DNA of 64,000 bases, taken from NCBI GenBank assembly GCA_033980235.1, contig CM067065.1, positions 5,535,328 through 5,599,327 on the forward strand, given 5' to 3'. Both the position numbers and the translations under genes were made by a program. The DNA is from Diadema setosum. Its lineage: Eukaryota > Echinodermata > Echinoidea > Diadematoida > Diadematidae. Positions within the stretch are counted from its first letter, which is position 1, and each line of letters starts with the position of its first letter. Shown piece by piece: positions 43,780 through 55,100 of this stretch. The notes under the pieces are model-generated. The model was not told the DNA's origin. It ran no database searches and saw only the letters and a program-made list of their open reading frames with translations.

Positions 43780-44300
43780 GCCCTACGACGGCTGAGTGCG
43801 AGGTCGGCGAGGTCGGCGAGGTTGGCGAGGTCGTCGCGGACGCGGTGCGTCCGGCGAGATGCAGTACTCTGCAGAGTCCCCCTGTGAGGGTACCAGTCCA
43901 ACCACGGCGTCTACCGGAGTGCGTCACACCGGCCTTACGAATGGGAAGCGGGGTCAGTGACGTCCGGGACGACGATGTGGCGTTCGGAGGTCATATACCA
44001 GCGGAGACATGGGCTGCCGGTCCGGTGGCGTCACCTTTCACGTCAGATGCGTCCGGAACTGGCGTCTCCTATGCGGGGATATATTGAAGCTTGTTCGTGT
44101 TGGTCCGGGGTGCACAGTGGGAAGCCTTGTGATGAGACTAGCCTGCCAGCCTGAATTGTTTGCCAGTGGGAAGTCCTCGGCTCCTCTCTATGTCTCTCTC
44201 CCTCTCTCTCTCTCGTGCACAGCTCTGCCCCGTCCACATGGAAGAGCGCTACTAGCTCCACCACTCTTTTCAAATTATCTGCTGTAGACTGCCCAGATTT
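43780..44300. other. GC-rich island with a short tandem repeat
   Basis: At 43,799-43,840 the motif GCGAGGTCGGC is repeated about four times, followed by 450 bases of CpG-rich DNA that grades into CT-rich sequence. Open frames on both strands lack known domains. It could be the 5' end of a dispersed element. Confidence 0.4.
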
Positions 44301-44955
44301 AGTGTTTGGACCTTCCACAACACCTCGGTCAGCTTACCGCGCAAAAATTTTGTCCAATCCCCAGACCAAATTCCCCCATATCCTAGAAACCCAATAACAT
44401 TTAAATCAGTGCCTTAGCATTTTACCTCGCACCTACTGCTTCCCCGGTGCACGCCATTCCAGCCTGCTCGACACAGGTGTGCCGCTCGCACAAACAAAAT
44501 AGAAATCCCGTACATGGAGTCAAAACACGAGTGACATCAGTATTTGTTCGTTATCCATCTTTGATAATACATGTATACACACTCTTTCTTTCTTTTTTTT
44601 TTTTTTTACAGAATGAACAAATATTTGTCCTTTCTTCCAAATTAACAATAAAATCTGTAGCCATATAGACAGAAAGAATTTCTGGAAACAACATTAATGT
44701 GTAGACTAGAAATAGCTGGCGTCCAGACTTTCCAATAAGAAGGGTCACAAAGAGAAGGAGAGTGGCATACAAATGAGACTTCAAAACACTGCTGATTTGA
44801 GAGGTATTGATTTTTACTTTTACAAAATTATTTTCCCCATGACTGAAGAATTATAATGGTACTCACTAAGATGCTGCTTTAGCCGATGAAAAGGTAAAAT
44901 GAAATATTTTGAAACCAAAGCTTTAATGAGGTTCAAAGATATTTGCTTGAAGAAA

Positions 44956-44956
<1 letters not shown>

Positions 44957-44992
<36 letters not shown>

Positions 44993-45007
44993 CTGATTGA
45001 TTGATTG
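44957..45007. repeat. (GATT)n microsatellite
   Basis: About twelve tetranucleotide units with one change. Confidence 0.95.
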
Positions 45008-45101
45008 TGAATCTTTATGCAGAGTGGCCTAATTAGACTGAATCAGAATAATGACTGCACTGCCGGCATAATTGCCCTCCCCCTTCAGAATACTCTCAGA
45101 C

Positions 45102-45247
45102 CTGCTGATGTGTACACATTGTGGCTCATCCTTGAGCAGGTGGTCCTTCCATGATGACGTTGATCCAAAGGCTCTGCATGGCATTGATTGGGTTGGGAAA
45201 CCTCATGATGATGGATAGGGCTATCAGGGTCCAAGGCAGCTATGCTC
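45102..45247 (-). CDS. Candidate coding exon, minus strand
   Basis: On the minus strand a strong pyrimidine tract (TTTGTTTGTTTCTCTG) leads to TTGGTAG, then 146 open bases ([18 protein letters not shown]...), then CAGCAG/GTCTGAG. It enters in phase 2 and leaves in phase 1, so it cannot join directly to the candidates at 47,619 or 42,815 without another exon. Family not recognised. Confidence 0.4.
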
Positions 45248-46033
45248 CTACCAACACAGAGAAACAAACAAACAGACAAAACCGTATGTTGCAATCTAAC
45301 TTCATAGATCCTTCACTTCATACTTTTGCATAATCATTAATGTGTCCATGCAAAGTGGTCATTACGGGATAAGTTTTCATCAATAATTCAAATTTCAACT
45401 GATTTCTTGCAAAGTAGAAATCAATGCATAATCCTATCACAATTTGTATTCATGTTTGTTTCAATCAAATTACAAATGATTATAAATGATTACACATATT
45501 TACATCATATTTGTTATTAAGGGGTCATTTTCAATAAGACTACGTTGTGCTTCTCATGATTTCTCCATTATCATATTTGACACAGTGCATTTTTGTTTGT
45601 TTGTTTGTGTTTTTAATACAGATTTTGTCAACCAATAATGAAAGTGAAAATAAATGAGATGAATGAATGAAATGGATGAATGAATAACGTTTGTTGGAGA
45701 ATAAGCATCAACCCATTTTAATTCTTCCGTGAAAACACTGTTTAGAGTCTTTAATGCCTATATTTGAATAATTATTCCACCATACAATTATTTTGAACGG
45801 AATGAAGTATACAATCTTTCGTTTTTGGCACGCAGAACTCAATTGAAGCAAAAATAGTGAACCATTTTAAGCCAAACATTTTCGTGTGTATTCCAATTTT
45901 GCACATTTTGTGAGATCCAAGACTCACAAAATCAAAACACATGTACATGCAAAAGTTCTTGTTTACACTGTATGCACTGTATGCATTGAATTCAAGTGGC
46001 ATGCTGAACTAGAAATGTCGCTAAGGCGACTGG

Positions 46034-47142
46034 TATGCCTCCGCCATAATGCATGATTCTCCTAATAGGTCTACTGTACATGTGGACAATGTGTGATTAC
46101 ATTTTCACACAATTGGCAAAATATTAAAATAACAAGTTTGTCACAAATGTGTTGAATATTCACATTCCTTGACCTAAGTTTAATTGGATGAATAGGAGAG
46201 CATGCATTTGGGGATTTAAGAACTTTAACTTGACTTTGCCCTTCATAAGTTTATGCATTGAGTACTTTTCAAGGTATGGAAAAAAAGTGCAATTTCTGTA
46301 TTGAAAACTACAAAATGTACATTGTTACCATTTTCATCTGGCCTTTGACCGTAAAATTCATAGGATAATCACTGTCAGGCAGAACATGCATAAATATGTA
46401 GAAAGTTTCAAGATACCTTGAGCCACTTCTTAGATATGGAGGAAAAAGTTAGTTCAGCACTTTCCATTGATCTTTGACCTTTTGACCTTTAAGGCAAAAA
46501 AGAAAAGAAAAAAAAAGTTTCCAGAGAATCTCTATCAGGTTATACATGCATACACCAAGTGTAAAAAAAAAAAAATAATCCCGCTGGCATTGCATAAATA
46601 TGAGGGAAATAGTAAAATGTTGAAGTGTTGCCCTTGTCTTTGGCCCCTGACCTTTGACCCCATGAACCCTAAATTCTCTAGATAATCATTGTCAGTCAGT
46701 ACATGTATATATGCTATGTTCCATGAAGATACCATGAACAATTTCCAAGTTACGGACAAAAAAATATTGTTACTTGACCTTTTGACCTTTGACCTTTGAC
46801 CTCATGACCCCAAACTTCCGCCAGAGAATCTTAATTGGGTAATACATGTATACACTAAGTTTTAAGAAAATATCTTCAGGTATTGCATAGATATGGTGGA
46901 AATAGTGAAATTTTACATATTTGGCCTTGACCTTTTGACCTTTGATCTTGAGCATGTGCACCCAAAAGTTGATAGGCACAACTTCACCCCCTAATACACA
47001 TACATGCCAAGTTTCATTAGGATACCTCAAAAGGTTTTTTAGTTACGCTGTCCACAAAATTCATTACGGACGGAAGGACGGACGGACGGACGGACAACCC
47101 GAAAACATAATGCCTCCGGCACCACTTCGTGGCGGAGGCATA
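46034..47142. mobile_element. Inverted-end repeat with tandem TGACCTTTGACC units
   Basis: Ends are TATGCCTCCGCCA (46,034-46,046) and its complement TGGCGGAGGCATA (47,130-47,142). The inside is a tandem array of about 150-base units (starts near 46,360, 46,524, 46,677, 46,823 and 46,970). Each unit ends in one or more TTTGACC/TGACC half-sites. A (GGAC)n run lies at 47,068-47,094 and a hairpin closes the right end. The adjacent A-rich run may be a tail. No coding frame. Confidence 0.75.
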
Positions 47143-47618
47143 AAAAAAAAGAAAAAAAAAAAAGGCTGTCAGCTGTGATTCAAGAAAATTTCACACTGCA
47201 AATATTTCTTGCTTTACAGTATGCACAAAACTACTTCCATTGGGGTGTAAGAACAACATTTTGTGTAAGTAGAGAATAGAGATTGTTAAGAATTGGGTGT
47301 GCACTTTTGATTATTGCAACACAAGATAGATACTCTAGAATCTACTTTTTGAAACAAAAATCTTTACAGTATCCTGTCTTCATTTCTTTCTGAATCTACA
47401 ACTCCTCAAAGATTAGCTGATTGATGTAACTACCTTTATGAGGGTCGTAAAATTTTGATATACACTGATCAGGATCCTCTGATAAAATAGTTATCGCAGC
47501 ACAAGCATGGCTCCTGTAAGCAATATGTTGATTACACAGAATTTCCCCACTAGTTAAAGTCAGGGTTAACCACTCTGGAATTGGACTCCAGCTATCACTG
47601 GGGTAACATGACTCTCAC

Positions 47619-47710
47619 CTGGTATAGCCATTGAAGACAGCTGCTCTGGTTTGTCCAAAAGATCCACATTCTCTCGACGGAAAGACTTTGACTTGGCACC
47701 AGCAAAGTTC
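47619..47710 (-). CDS. Candidate coding exon, minus strand
   Basis: On the minus strand: acceptor TTCTTTCAG, 92 bases open in one frame (NFAGAKSKSFRRENVDLL...), donor CAG/GTGAGAG. Both sites are strong. A possible upstream exon at about 48,030-48,124 (MFKAMRGPVTMPSTRSGK..., after CTACAG) lacks a clear donor. A possible 5' exon at about 49,019-49,105 ends GTGTGAG/GTAAGA. The family is not recognised. Confidence 0.5.
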
Positions 47711-48385
47711 CTGAAAGAATACAAGACAAGCTTATCAACAAAGAACATGATACATGCACTACAAAATACCACAAATCATAAGCAATTACATCTGGTACAT
47801 AAATCCTATGACCCACCAAACAAACAAATAAACACAAACTACAATAACAGTGAACACATTCTGAACACGACACTTTTTTTTTCTTTTAATACTGCACAAT
47901 TTATTCTGACAAATGAAGTATGGAATTGTGTGCTTGATTTTCTTCTGAACTTAATAATCTATGCTTTATAATAAGGAGCTACAGTGTCAAACCTGGCAAA
48001 ACCATCACTGGATCAATAGAGATCAACACAAAGTGACTCGCGTCTTCCAGTCCTCTTCTGTTTCCCAGATCTCGTAGACGGCATAGTTACAGGTCCCCTC
48101 ATGGCCTTAAACATTCTCACACTGTAGCTGCCATTGTGTATTAGTGGAAACAACAGAAATACAATGCATGACATTACTGGGTAAATACTGTATACCTTTT
48201 GGAACATCATTTTATCAACATATAATAAACTTGATGTTGAAAAGATGAACTGAAATGTTTCCAGTTAGTACCATATTGATGTACCGGTACTTGTTTCAGG
48301 TTTCTCTAGGTACTGCTATTACAGTTTGCCTACAATATATTTAGAGGCATATATGTAATTCTGCAAGGGGTAAAGCAATGATAAA

Positions 48386-48413
48386 TGATGATGATGATGA
48401 TGATGATGATGAT
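48386..48413. repeat. (GAT)n microsatellite
   Basis: Pure ATG/GAT run; a (CA)n run follows at 48,646-48,678. Confidence 0.95.
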
Positions 48414-49018
48414 AATCATGACTAGAAACATCATTTTCATTATTCACGTAATAACAACAGTGATAATTCATCATGAAAATTTTATTATGATCACTACCAT
48501 CACTACTTTATTATTCCTAATATTACTAGCTTTGAAAAAACACACCAAATCACTATATTCCAAGTTTATCACAAAAGTAAAATACATTCACAATGGGGCA
48601 TAAAGTCTTGACTTCCTAAACTTCATCTTTGAAACTTTAGTTTCAACACACACACACACACACACGCACACACACACAAATAAATAACAATAAAGAGGTA
48701 AAATTTGAACAACAATTTTCAAACAGTACAAGTACTTGACTAAGTTAGTACTTGACTGGATTAGGCATCCAGAATTCTGCTCTGTTGAAAGATAGGGATG
48801 GCTGTTTATATCACATATCTATATCCTCTGAGAATTGTTCATTCAGCTTATTCAATCTCATAACTATCCATAAGAAAACATCACGTTCATAGAAGAAAAA
48901 AAAAAGAAATAAAGTCAATTTTCCTAACTCTGTGATTAGTATAATATTACTGAAGCACTTTCCATTCAAAATATCACACCAGTGGGAATCTATCAATGAG
49001 GACACGATGTCTTACCTC

Positions 49019-49105
49019 ACACATCCATCATCTCTTCCTGCTGCATCAACGTATGTCCTCAGGTTGTCACGGAAACTTCATATTCTTTTCCTCCTGTACG
49101 GCGAA
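49019..49105 (-). other. Possible first exon of a minus-strand gene
   Basis: On the minus strand: CGGCAG, then about 87 bases ending GTGTGAG/GTAAGA, a good donor. The frame that would join to MFKAMRGP at 48.1 kb meets a stop at its start and has no ATG, so it is best read as 5' untranslated. Confidence 0.35.
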
Positions 49106-49758
49106 CTACCTGCCGACAATGAATGCCTATGGAGAGTAATCGTAATCGCGTGAATAACTGCAGTCAGCTAAGCGCTGTCGTAATGATACTGACCTGTGTG
49201 ACAGTAACTCTAATTGTTAGTCTCATGGGGGGGGGGGAGAACAACTAGCAATCTATATTTCATGATGAGTTACACATTACTCCAGGTTAGAAGGCATATA
49301 ACCTTGTTTTTTATGATGTCTATGATGGTCCCCCTTATTTAAAAGCCACCGTAATGTGTAACGTTAACATTAGACAGCGTAAGCTGTGAGCGCGAGCAGA
49401 AACAACCACAACTAAGTCAACGTTGAATTCAATGCTTCCCCATGTCTCATTTAATTCAAATTTATGTGAGTGACTGGAAATGAGATACTAAGGAATCCCT
49501 GAAATTTTGGTGGAATTTGGTAGAGTGAAACTTGAGGTATATCTTCTTGCCTCTTAGATACGATATTGGCTTACTGCCAATACTGCATTACCATTTTACT
49601 ACCGGCTACCGCCGGAATCTGTCTCAGAAGCCCATGACCGACGGCAACGAGAAGAGACAGATCTCAGACAAATTTCAATGGTCGCGCTCTGTCCACACGT
49701 AGTGCTCCTCTACAAGTTAGCGTGGAGTGTCTTCACATTTTGCTGACTAAACCATAAC

Positions 49759-49981
49759 TGTTATGTTTGAGAGTTCACTTGAGCCGAAATACAGACAATT
49801 CAAAGTCATGATTTGAAGCCAATCACAAGAGCACATCTGTACTCCTTTATTACTTCAGTTGCAGTCCCGTCGTGTCTACAACACATATAGATACATGTAT
49901 GTCAGTGTACTGTACTATCATATAGTCTGTGTTTTCAGACCTTGTATGACTAGTCTTAACAACTCAATCTCCTATATAACA
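49759..49981 (-). repeat. 3' LTR of element 2
   Basis: TG...CA ends; read on the plus strand it starts TGTTATGTTTGAG and ends CCTATATAACA. Confidence 0.96.
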
Positions 49982-49994
49982 TTCCTCCCCCTTT
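49982..49994 (-). other. Polypurine tract of element 2
   Basis: On the minus strand AAAGGGGGAGGAA directly precedes the 3' LTR, a clean 13-base purine primer for plus-strand synthesis. Confidence 0.85.
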
Positions 49995-50294
49995 AGATAA
50001 TTATACACAGGGATTTTTTTTTTCAAACTGAAATATTCCCAAAACAACATTTAACATACTCGTTACATTTCCCTCCTTGCTTTGGTGAAAACAAATACAC
50101 AAAACATGTCTTCTAAACCAATAACTTCTCCTTGCTCATAACCAATGGTTTTACTTAAACCATACTTTCTGATTATCTATTTTTGTAGACACTGTTTCTG
50201 TGTACTCATAGCCTATAATGAAATATCTTACAATGCTTGAATTTTTTGTTTGTTTTTTAACTCGTGAAGCTTGAGGTCGCATACTCCTCATAGT

Positions 50295-51565
50295 CAGTCA
50301 GGCCCAGGCGCAGAAAACTGCGCCTGTGAAAAAGCGCTGAATTCTGCTATCATGAATATTATAATGAAAATACCCATCATGCAACGCGATGCTCGTAGTG
50401 TAAAAGGCATGGAGAAAATTTTGGTGACGAAGACACCAAATCGATATTAATTTTGTAGGAAAAATTGAACCTTGACACTTTTCTGATTTTTCATGTGTAG
50501 TAAGCCAAATACCTAATCTTGCATAATAATCCTTTTTCTAAGGAGAAAGAACCATGACATCTGGCGTAATTCTGGTCGGAATACATAATTAGGTAACTGT
50601 TTTTTGAATAACCAACGGTTTGCTTTCTTTTTTAGCCTCTCTCAACAGGCGTCGAATAGTGTGTAACAGAAACGTTATCTTTAACAACTGGTAGGGACAC
50701 TCTTTCCCTTTCTCTCCCCCAGCACAGCCACCTCCCATGTCTTAACACATCATCTCTTTCCCCCTCTCTCTTCTGCCTAGTAGGCTCCCCGGCAGGTTGG
50801 GTTCTTATCGGTGTTATGTAAACATAAGGCAGCAGTCTAAAACAAAGAACTTTTTGTGAAAGTGCCAGCCTCATCTCTGTGGGGCCTATACCTCCCTGAC
50901 CATGGGCAAAGCACAGAGGCAGGGACTATGCGATGGGTATGAAAGGCTCTTACACTGCAGTTTTAGATGAGATTCCAGAGAGACAGAGTTATACCAGAGA
51001 GCCCATAATATACCAGAGTTATCAGAGTTATTTGCAGATGATTCTGCGATTGAGGCAGAACAAGCAAGGTAATCACAATTAATCCTACTTTTCATTCTTA
51101 CTAGCCTATTTCTTGATGTATCAATGAGCTAAGTATGGTCAGTGTGTGGAGAGCTACATCTGTATTCTGTGCATGGCGATGGCGTTTGTTTGTGAGAGCG
51201 TGTGGCTCATGTGCCTGATACATGCCGTATTTCGGTAGACATGGTGATACAATGTAGTATACATACTATCGTGTTTGTTTTAAGGACTTAACACTTGTCA
51301 CTGACTGTTTTGCATACAGGAGTGCACTGCACATCAGTGGAACAGGCTGGGAGGGTTGGGGAGGCATAGGGGGAAGGGAGAGAGATGTAGAAATGCAGTA
51401 ACGAGCGCCTGGTACACAGACGGTATCAATGGAACCGACTGTTCGCAGAAACTACGAGAATCGATTGTAGCGGGCACACTTGCTTGTCGCTCGGGCGGAT
51501 AACCCCAAAGTAGCAGAAAACTGCGCCTGGTGGGAGGCGCAGTTTTCTGCGCCTGTGCCTGACTG
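50295..51565. mobile_element. 1.27 kb transposon nested in element 2
   Basis: Inverted ends of about 31 bp with one mismatch start CAGTCAGGC(C/A)CAGGCGCAG and continue AAAACTGCGCCT. Each end is itself a hairpin (AGGCGCAG-AAAA-CTGCGCCT on the left). A 5-bp target duplication ATAGT lies on both sides (50,290-50,294 and 51,566-51,570). No transposase frame, so it is non-autonomous. The superfamily cannot be assigned. It must be younger than the already young host element. Confidence 0.85.
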
Positions 51566-51863
51566 ATAGTGTATTTGTATCCTGATGTACAATCACAAAA
51601 TCATTATACAAATGATACATGGTTTTTTTCATCATACCATTAGTACCTGAAATCACTGACAAAAAACATATAACTTTCACCTTTTCCTGGCAAAACTGAG
51701 ACTTACTTCTCACCGGTGCAAATAATTAAATACAACAACTTTGTATCTTATTTAACCTCATAACCATTAATCCTTCACTTCCTTTCAACTTGTACCCAAT
51801 GTAACACATCCAAACATTACACAACTCTTTGTACAACTCTTTTTACAATAACACTTAGTGTTT

Positions 51864-54800
51864 TTACTTGTACATAACATATTCATCAAATCGTTTTGGT
51901 GTTTTTGTGTTTCTGTTGGAAGTGCGTCTCTCTGTTTGGGGTGTGTGTGACATGCCTGGCATGTCTGTATCTGTGGGTGAGGGGATTTCCTCCACGTTCC
52001 TGTCTAAGGGTGCTGCACTTGATGGAGCTTCACCTGCTGGAGCTTCGTCGAGCAGCTCTCCCGTCATGTCTGGCGCTTCCATCGGCAACCCGACTGGCGG
52101 TTCCTCAGGTGGTTGAAATGCCTCTGCAGGCTGTGGGATCGCACGTTCCTCTGTGGTGTATTTCCTGATCTGGTCGATGTGGCGTCGGACCACTCTCCCA
52201 TCATCAAGCTCAACGTTACACATGAGAGGATTGATGATTTCTGCGACTTTTCCATACAGCCATGTGGGGCCTGCATAGAAATTCTTTACCATCACGTGGT
52301 CACTAATACGGAAGATTCTCTCCTTCCTCCCTCGATCCCGTGTCTGCTTCATCAACGCTTGCTTTCGCCTCACCGACTTGTTGAGATCTGGCCGCATATT
52401 GTCAAGTCTCGTGCGGACTTTCCTCTTGAACATCAGCTCACTGGGCGACTTCCCCGTGGTTTCCTGAGGTGTAACACGATATCTCAGCAAGAACTTTTGC
52501 AGCTTCTTCTCCAGGTCAGGATCTGTTCCTTTCCTCATTCCTGCTTTGACAGTCTGCACAGCTCTTTCAGCTAATCCATTGCTGGATGGGTGTTTCGGGG
52601 GTGTTTGGATGTGGCAAATACCATTGCTTGTCATGAATGTGGCAAAGTCTTCCGACACAAATTGTGTACCGTTGTCGGTAACCACCGTCTCAGGAATGCC
52701 ATGTGTTGCAAACACTCTTCTCAAGGCCGTCACTGTGGCTGTAGTTGTTGCTCTTTTAACCCGAACAGCTTCAATCCACTTGCTGTGGGCATCGACTATG
52801 ATCAGGACATTCTCATCTCCGATGGTGGCATAATCACAGTGAATACGACTCCATGGCTTGTCTGGAAATTCCCATGGGTGGATAGGCGATGCAGCAGGGC
52901 TGTGTTGACTCTGCTGGCAACTTGGACAACTCTTCACTTGCTGTTCCAGTTGGCTGTCTATTCCCGGCCACCATACATAGGATCTAGCCAGAGCTTTCAT
53001 CTTTACGATGCCTGGATGGGTGCTATGTAGCTCTTTGAGAATCCTTTCTTTCATGTCAGGATTGTTGGGTATGACCACTCGTGGTCCCCACAGGATGACG
53101 TCGTCTTCTACCGTCAACTCATCCTTCTTGTAGGAGTATGCCTTGATTTCTTCAGGCAGATTCCTTGTGTTTGGCCACCCTTCCTGGATATATCTCTTCA
53201 CCTGCGTAAGAACTTTGTCTTTCCTGGTGGCACTCTTCACTTCTTGAGCATTAACTGGGCTCGTTTCGATGTCAGTCAACAGGTTGATGCGTGCCCTTCG
53301 AGTTTCATCCAGCTCTGCCAGATCTGGATGATCCCATGAACTTCCATCTTCTGGGATAGGCAGGCGTGACAACGCATCAGCGTTTTGGTGATGTTTTCCC
53401 TCACGATGAACAATGTCGTAGCTGTATGCCGACAGGATCATATGCCATCTTGCCACTCGTGCGGATGCCATCAGACTTGCAGGCTTGTGCTCCCCAAAAA
53501 GTCCTATCAAGGGCTTATGGTCTGTGACGATTGTGAAGTGTCGGCCATGCAGCTGTTTGTGGAATCTCTTCAACCCGAAAATGATAGACAGGCCTTCTTT
53601 CTCATATTGAGCGTAGTTCATCTCACTTGGCTTCAGTGTACGAGATGCAAAGGCAACTGGGCGTTCCTCACCATCTGCATCCACTTGGCTTATTACCGCA
53701 CCGAGCCCATACGGGCTAGCGTCCGTCTGTAGCAACAGCGGCTTTGACGTGTCATAGTGTGTTAAGACACATTTTCTCTCCAATAGATGCTTGGATCTTT
53801 GGAAGGCAGGTTCTTCCCTTTTCCCCCACTTGAACTTCGGGTCGGGCTTGCTGCTTCGTTTTCCATTGGCGTTTGACCTGTAGTCAGCCTTCAGCAGCTC
53901 AGTCAACGGCGCGATCTCCTGGGACAGATTGGGGATAAACTTTCTGTAATATCCGAGCAATCCCAGATAGGCCTGAAGTTGACTCTGGTTCACTGGCTGT
54001 TCTGCTTGGCGTATGGCATCTACCTTGTCTTGTAGGGGTCGAAGGCCGTTCTTGTCCAGGTAATGACCTAGATACTCTACTGAATCTTTCATCAGTGCAC
54101 ACTTTTCCTTCTTCAAGCGCAATCCATTGCTCTGTAGCCTGGATAGAACTGCTTCCAGATGTTTCAGGTGGTCTTCATCAGTCTTTCCGCTGATGATTAT
54201 GTCATCCAAGCAGGGCTTGCACATTGGGATATCTGCTAGGAGGCTTTCCATTGTCCTCTGGAACAAGGCTGGAGAACTTGCTATCCCGAAAGGCAGTCTT
54301 GTGTACTCGAATAGACCTCTATGAGTGTTGATTGTGGTATACTTGCGAGCCTCAGGGTCTAACTCGATCTGATGGTAGGCATGGCTTAGATCTAGCGTAG
54401 AGAACTTTTCTCCACCTTCAAGTTCCTGTAGCAGATCTTCCAGTGTTGGCAGGGGATACTGTTCTACCTTCAACATCTTGTTTGCTGTCAACTTGAAGTT
54501 ACCGCAAATTCTCATACTCCCATCTGGCTTGGGTACGGCGATGATTGGGCAGGCGACATCTGCAGTCTTCACAGGCGTGATGATGCCTTCCTCCAACAAT
54601 TCATCGATTGCGGCATCTATCTGCTGCTTGGCAGCGTAGGAAACAGGGGCTGCTTTGTAGAAACTTCCTTTCTCTCCACCTTCCTGTGGGTGAACTTTCG
54701 CTTGGTATCCTTGCAGCTTTCCAAGCTTTGTACAGTCAAATGTCTCTTTGTGTTTGTCAAGGATGTCCTGTAGGCTGCTCTGTACATTGTGGACAGTTCC

Positions 54801-55100
54801 ATCATGGACTGGGACTTGGCTGTGCAGTTCAATACACGACTGCAACACTTCAGGGGCTTCCTGTATCCAATCTCTACGTAACAGGTTAACACCCTTCTCT
54901 ACTACAAGGAGTGAGAGTTTCCTCGATGTTTGGCTGTTGTCAAACTCGACATCCACTTTGACTTCTCCAATGATTGGCACACTGCTGCCGGTGTATGTCT
55001 TCAGAGACAGATGAGATCGAGTCAGTTCTCCTGGACTTCCCACTTTGCGATACACTCCGCTGGATATCATCGTCCATGGGCTACCAGTGTCTACTTCCAT
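51864..55100 (-). CDS. pol: Pol polyprotein, element 2
   Basis: 1,078 residues. The protease active site DTGS lies at residues 4-7. Reverse transcriptase has its first Asp at 237 and C297-LDD, where the Tyr of the usual YXDD box is replaced by Cys. RNase H has its Asp at 460. Integrase has an HHCC zinc region before 720 and D756, D809, E845 with 35-residue D-E spacing. The C-terminal tail is rich in Pro and Glu. The ATG overlaps the end of gag by 20 bases in the +1 register. Because the ATG sits almost at the protease active site, the N-terminal half of protease is encoded by the end of the gag frame. Pol must therefore be made by frameshifting, or this copy has a one-base change in the A run at about 55,101-55,104. 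No internal stop. Confidence 0.95.
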   Translation of the reverse strand: MEVDTGSPWTMISSGVYRKVGSPGELTRSHLSLKTYTGSSVPIIGEVKVDVEFDNSQTSRKLSLLVVEKGVNLLRRDWIQEAPEVLQSCIELHSQVPVHDGTVHNVQSSLQDILDKHKETFDCTKLGKLQGYQAKVHPQEGGEKGSFYKAAPVSYAAKQQIDAAIDELLEEGIITPVKTADVACPIIAVPKPDGSMRICGNFKLTANKMLKVEQYPLPTLEDLLQELEGGEKFSTLDLSHAYHQIELDPEARKYTTINTHRGLFEYTRLPFGIASSPALFQRTMESLLADIPMCKPCLDDIIISGKTDEDHLKHLEAVLSRLQSNGLRLKKEKCALMKDSVEYLGHYLDKNGLRPLQDKVDAIRQAEQPVNQSQLQAYLGLLGYYRKFIPNLSQEIAPLTELLKADYRSNANGKRSSKPDPKFKWGKREEPAFQRSKHLLERKCVLTHYDTSKPLLLQTDASPYGLGAVISQVDADGEERPVAFASRTLKPSEMNYAQYEKEGLSIIFGLKRFHKQLHGRHFTIVTDHKPLIGLFGEHKPASLMASARVARWHMILSAYSYDIVHREGKHHQNADALSRLPIPEDGSSWDHPDLAELDETRRARINLLTDIETSPVNAQEVKSATRKDKVLTQVKRYIQEGWPNTRNLPEEIKAYSYKKDELTVEDDVILWGPRVVIPNNPDMKERILKELHSTHPGIVKMKALARSYVWWPGIDSQLEQQVKSCPSCQQSQHSPAASPIHPWEFPDKPWSRIHCDYATIGDENVLIIVDAHSKWIEAVRVKRATTTATVTALRRVFATHGIPETVVTDNGTQFVSEDFATFMTSNGICHIQTPPKHPSSNGLAERAVQTVKAGMRKGTDPDLEKKLQKFLLRYRVTPQETTGKSPSELMFKRKVRTRLDNMRPDLNKSVRRKQALMKQTRDRGRKERIFRISDHVMVKNFYAGPTWLYGKVAEIINPLMCNVELDDGRVVRRHIDQIRKYTTEERAIPQPAEAFQPPEEPPVGLPMEAPDMTGELLDEAPAGEAPSSAAPLDRNVEEIPSPTDTDMPGMSHTPQTERRTSNRNTKTPKRFDEYVMYK

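Noticed and set aside
47993..48130. Plus-strand reading of the block at 48.0-48.1 kb as an exon
   Set aside because: No donor or acceptor fits on that strand; the minus-strand reading has an acceptor and an in-frame ATG but also lacks a clear donor, so it is only mentioned as a possible exon.
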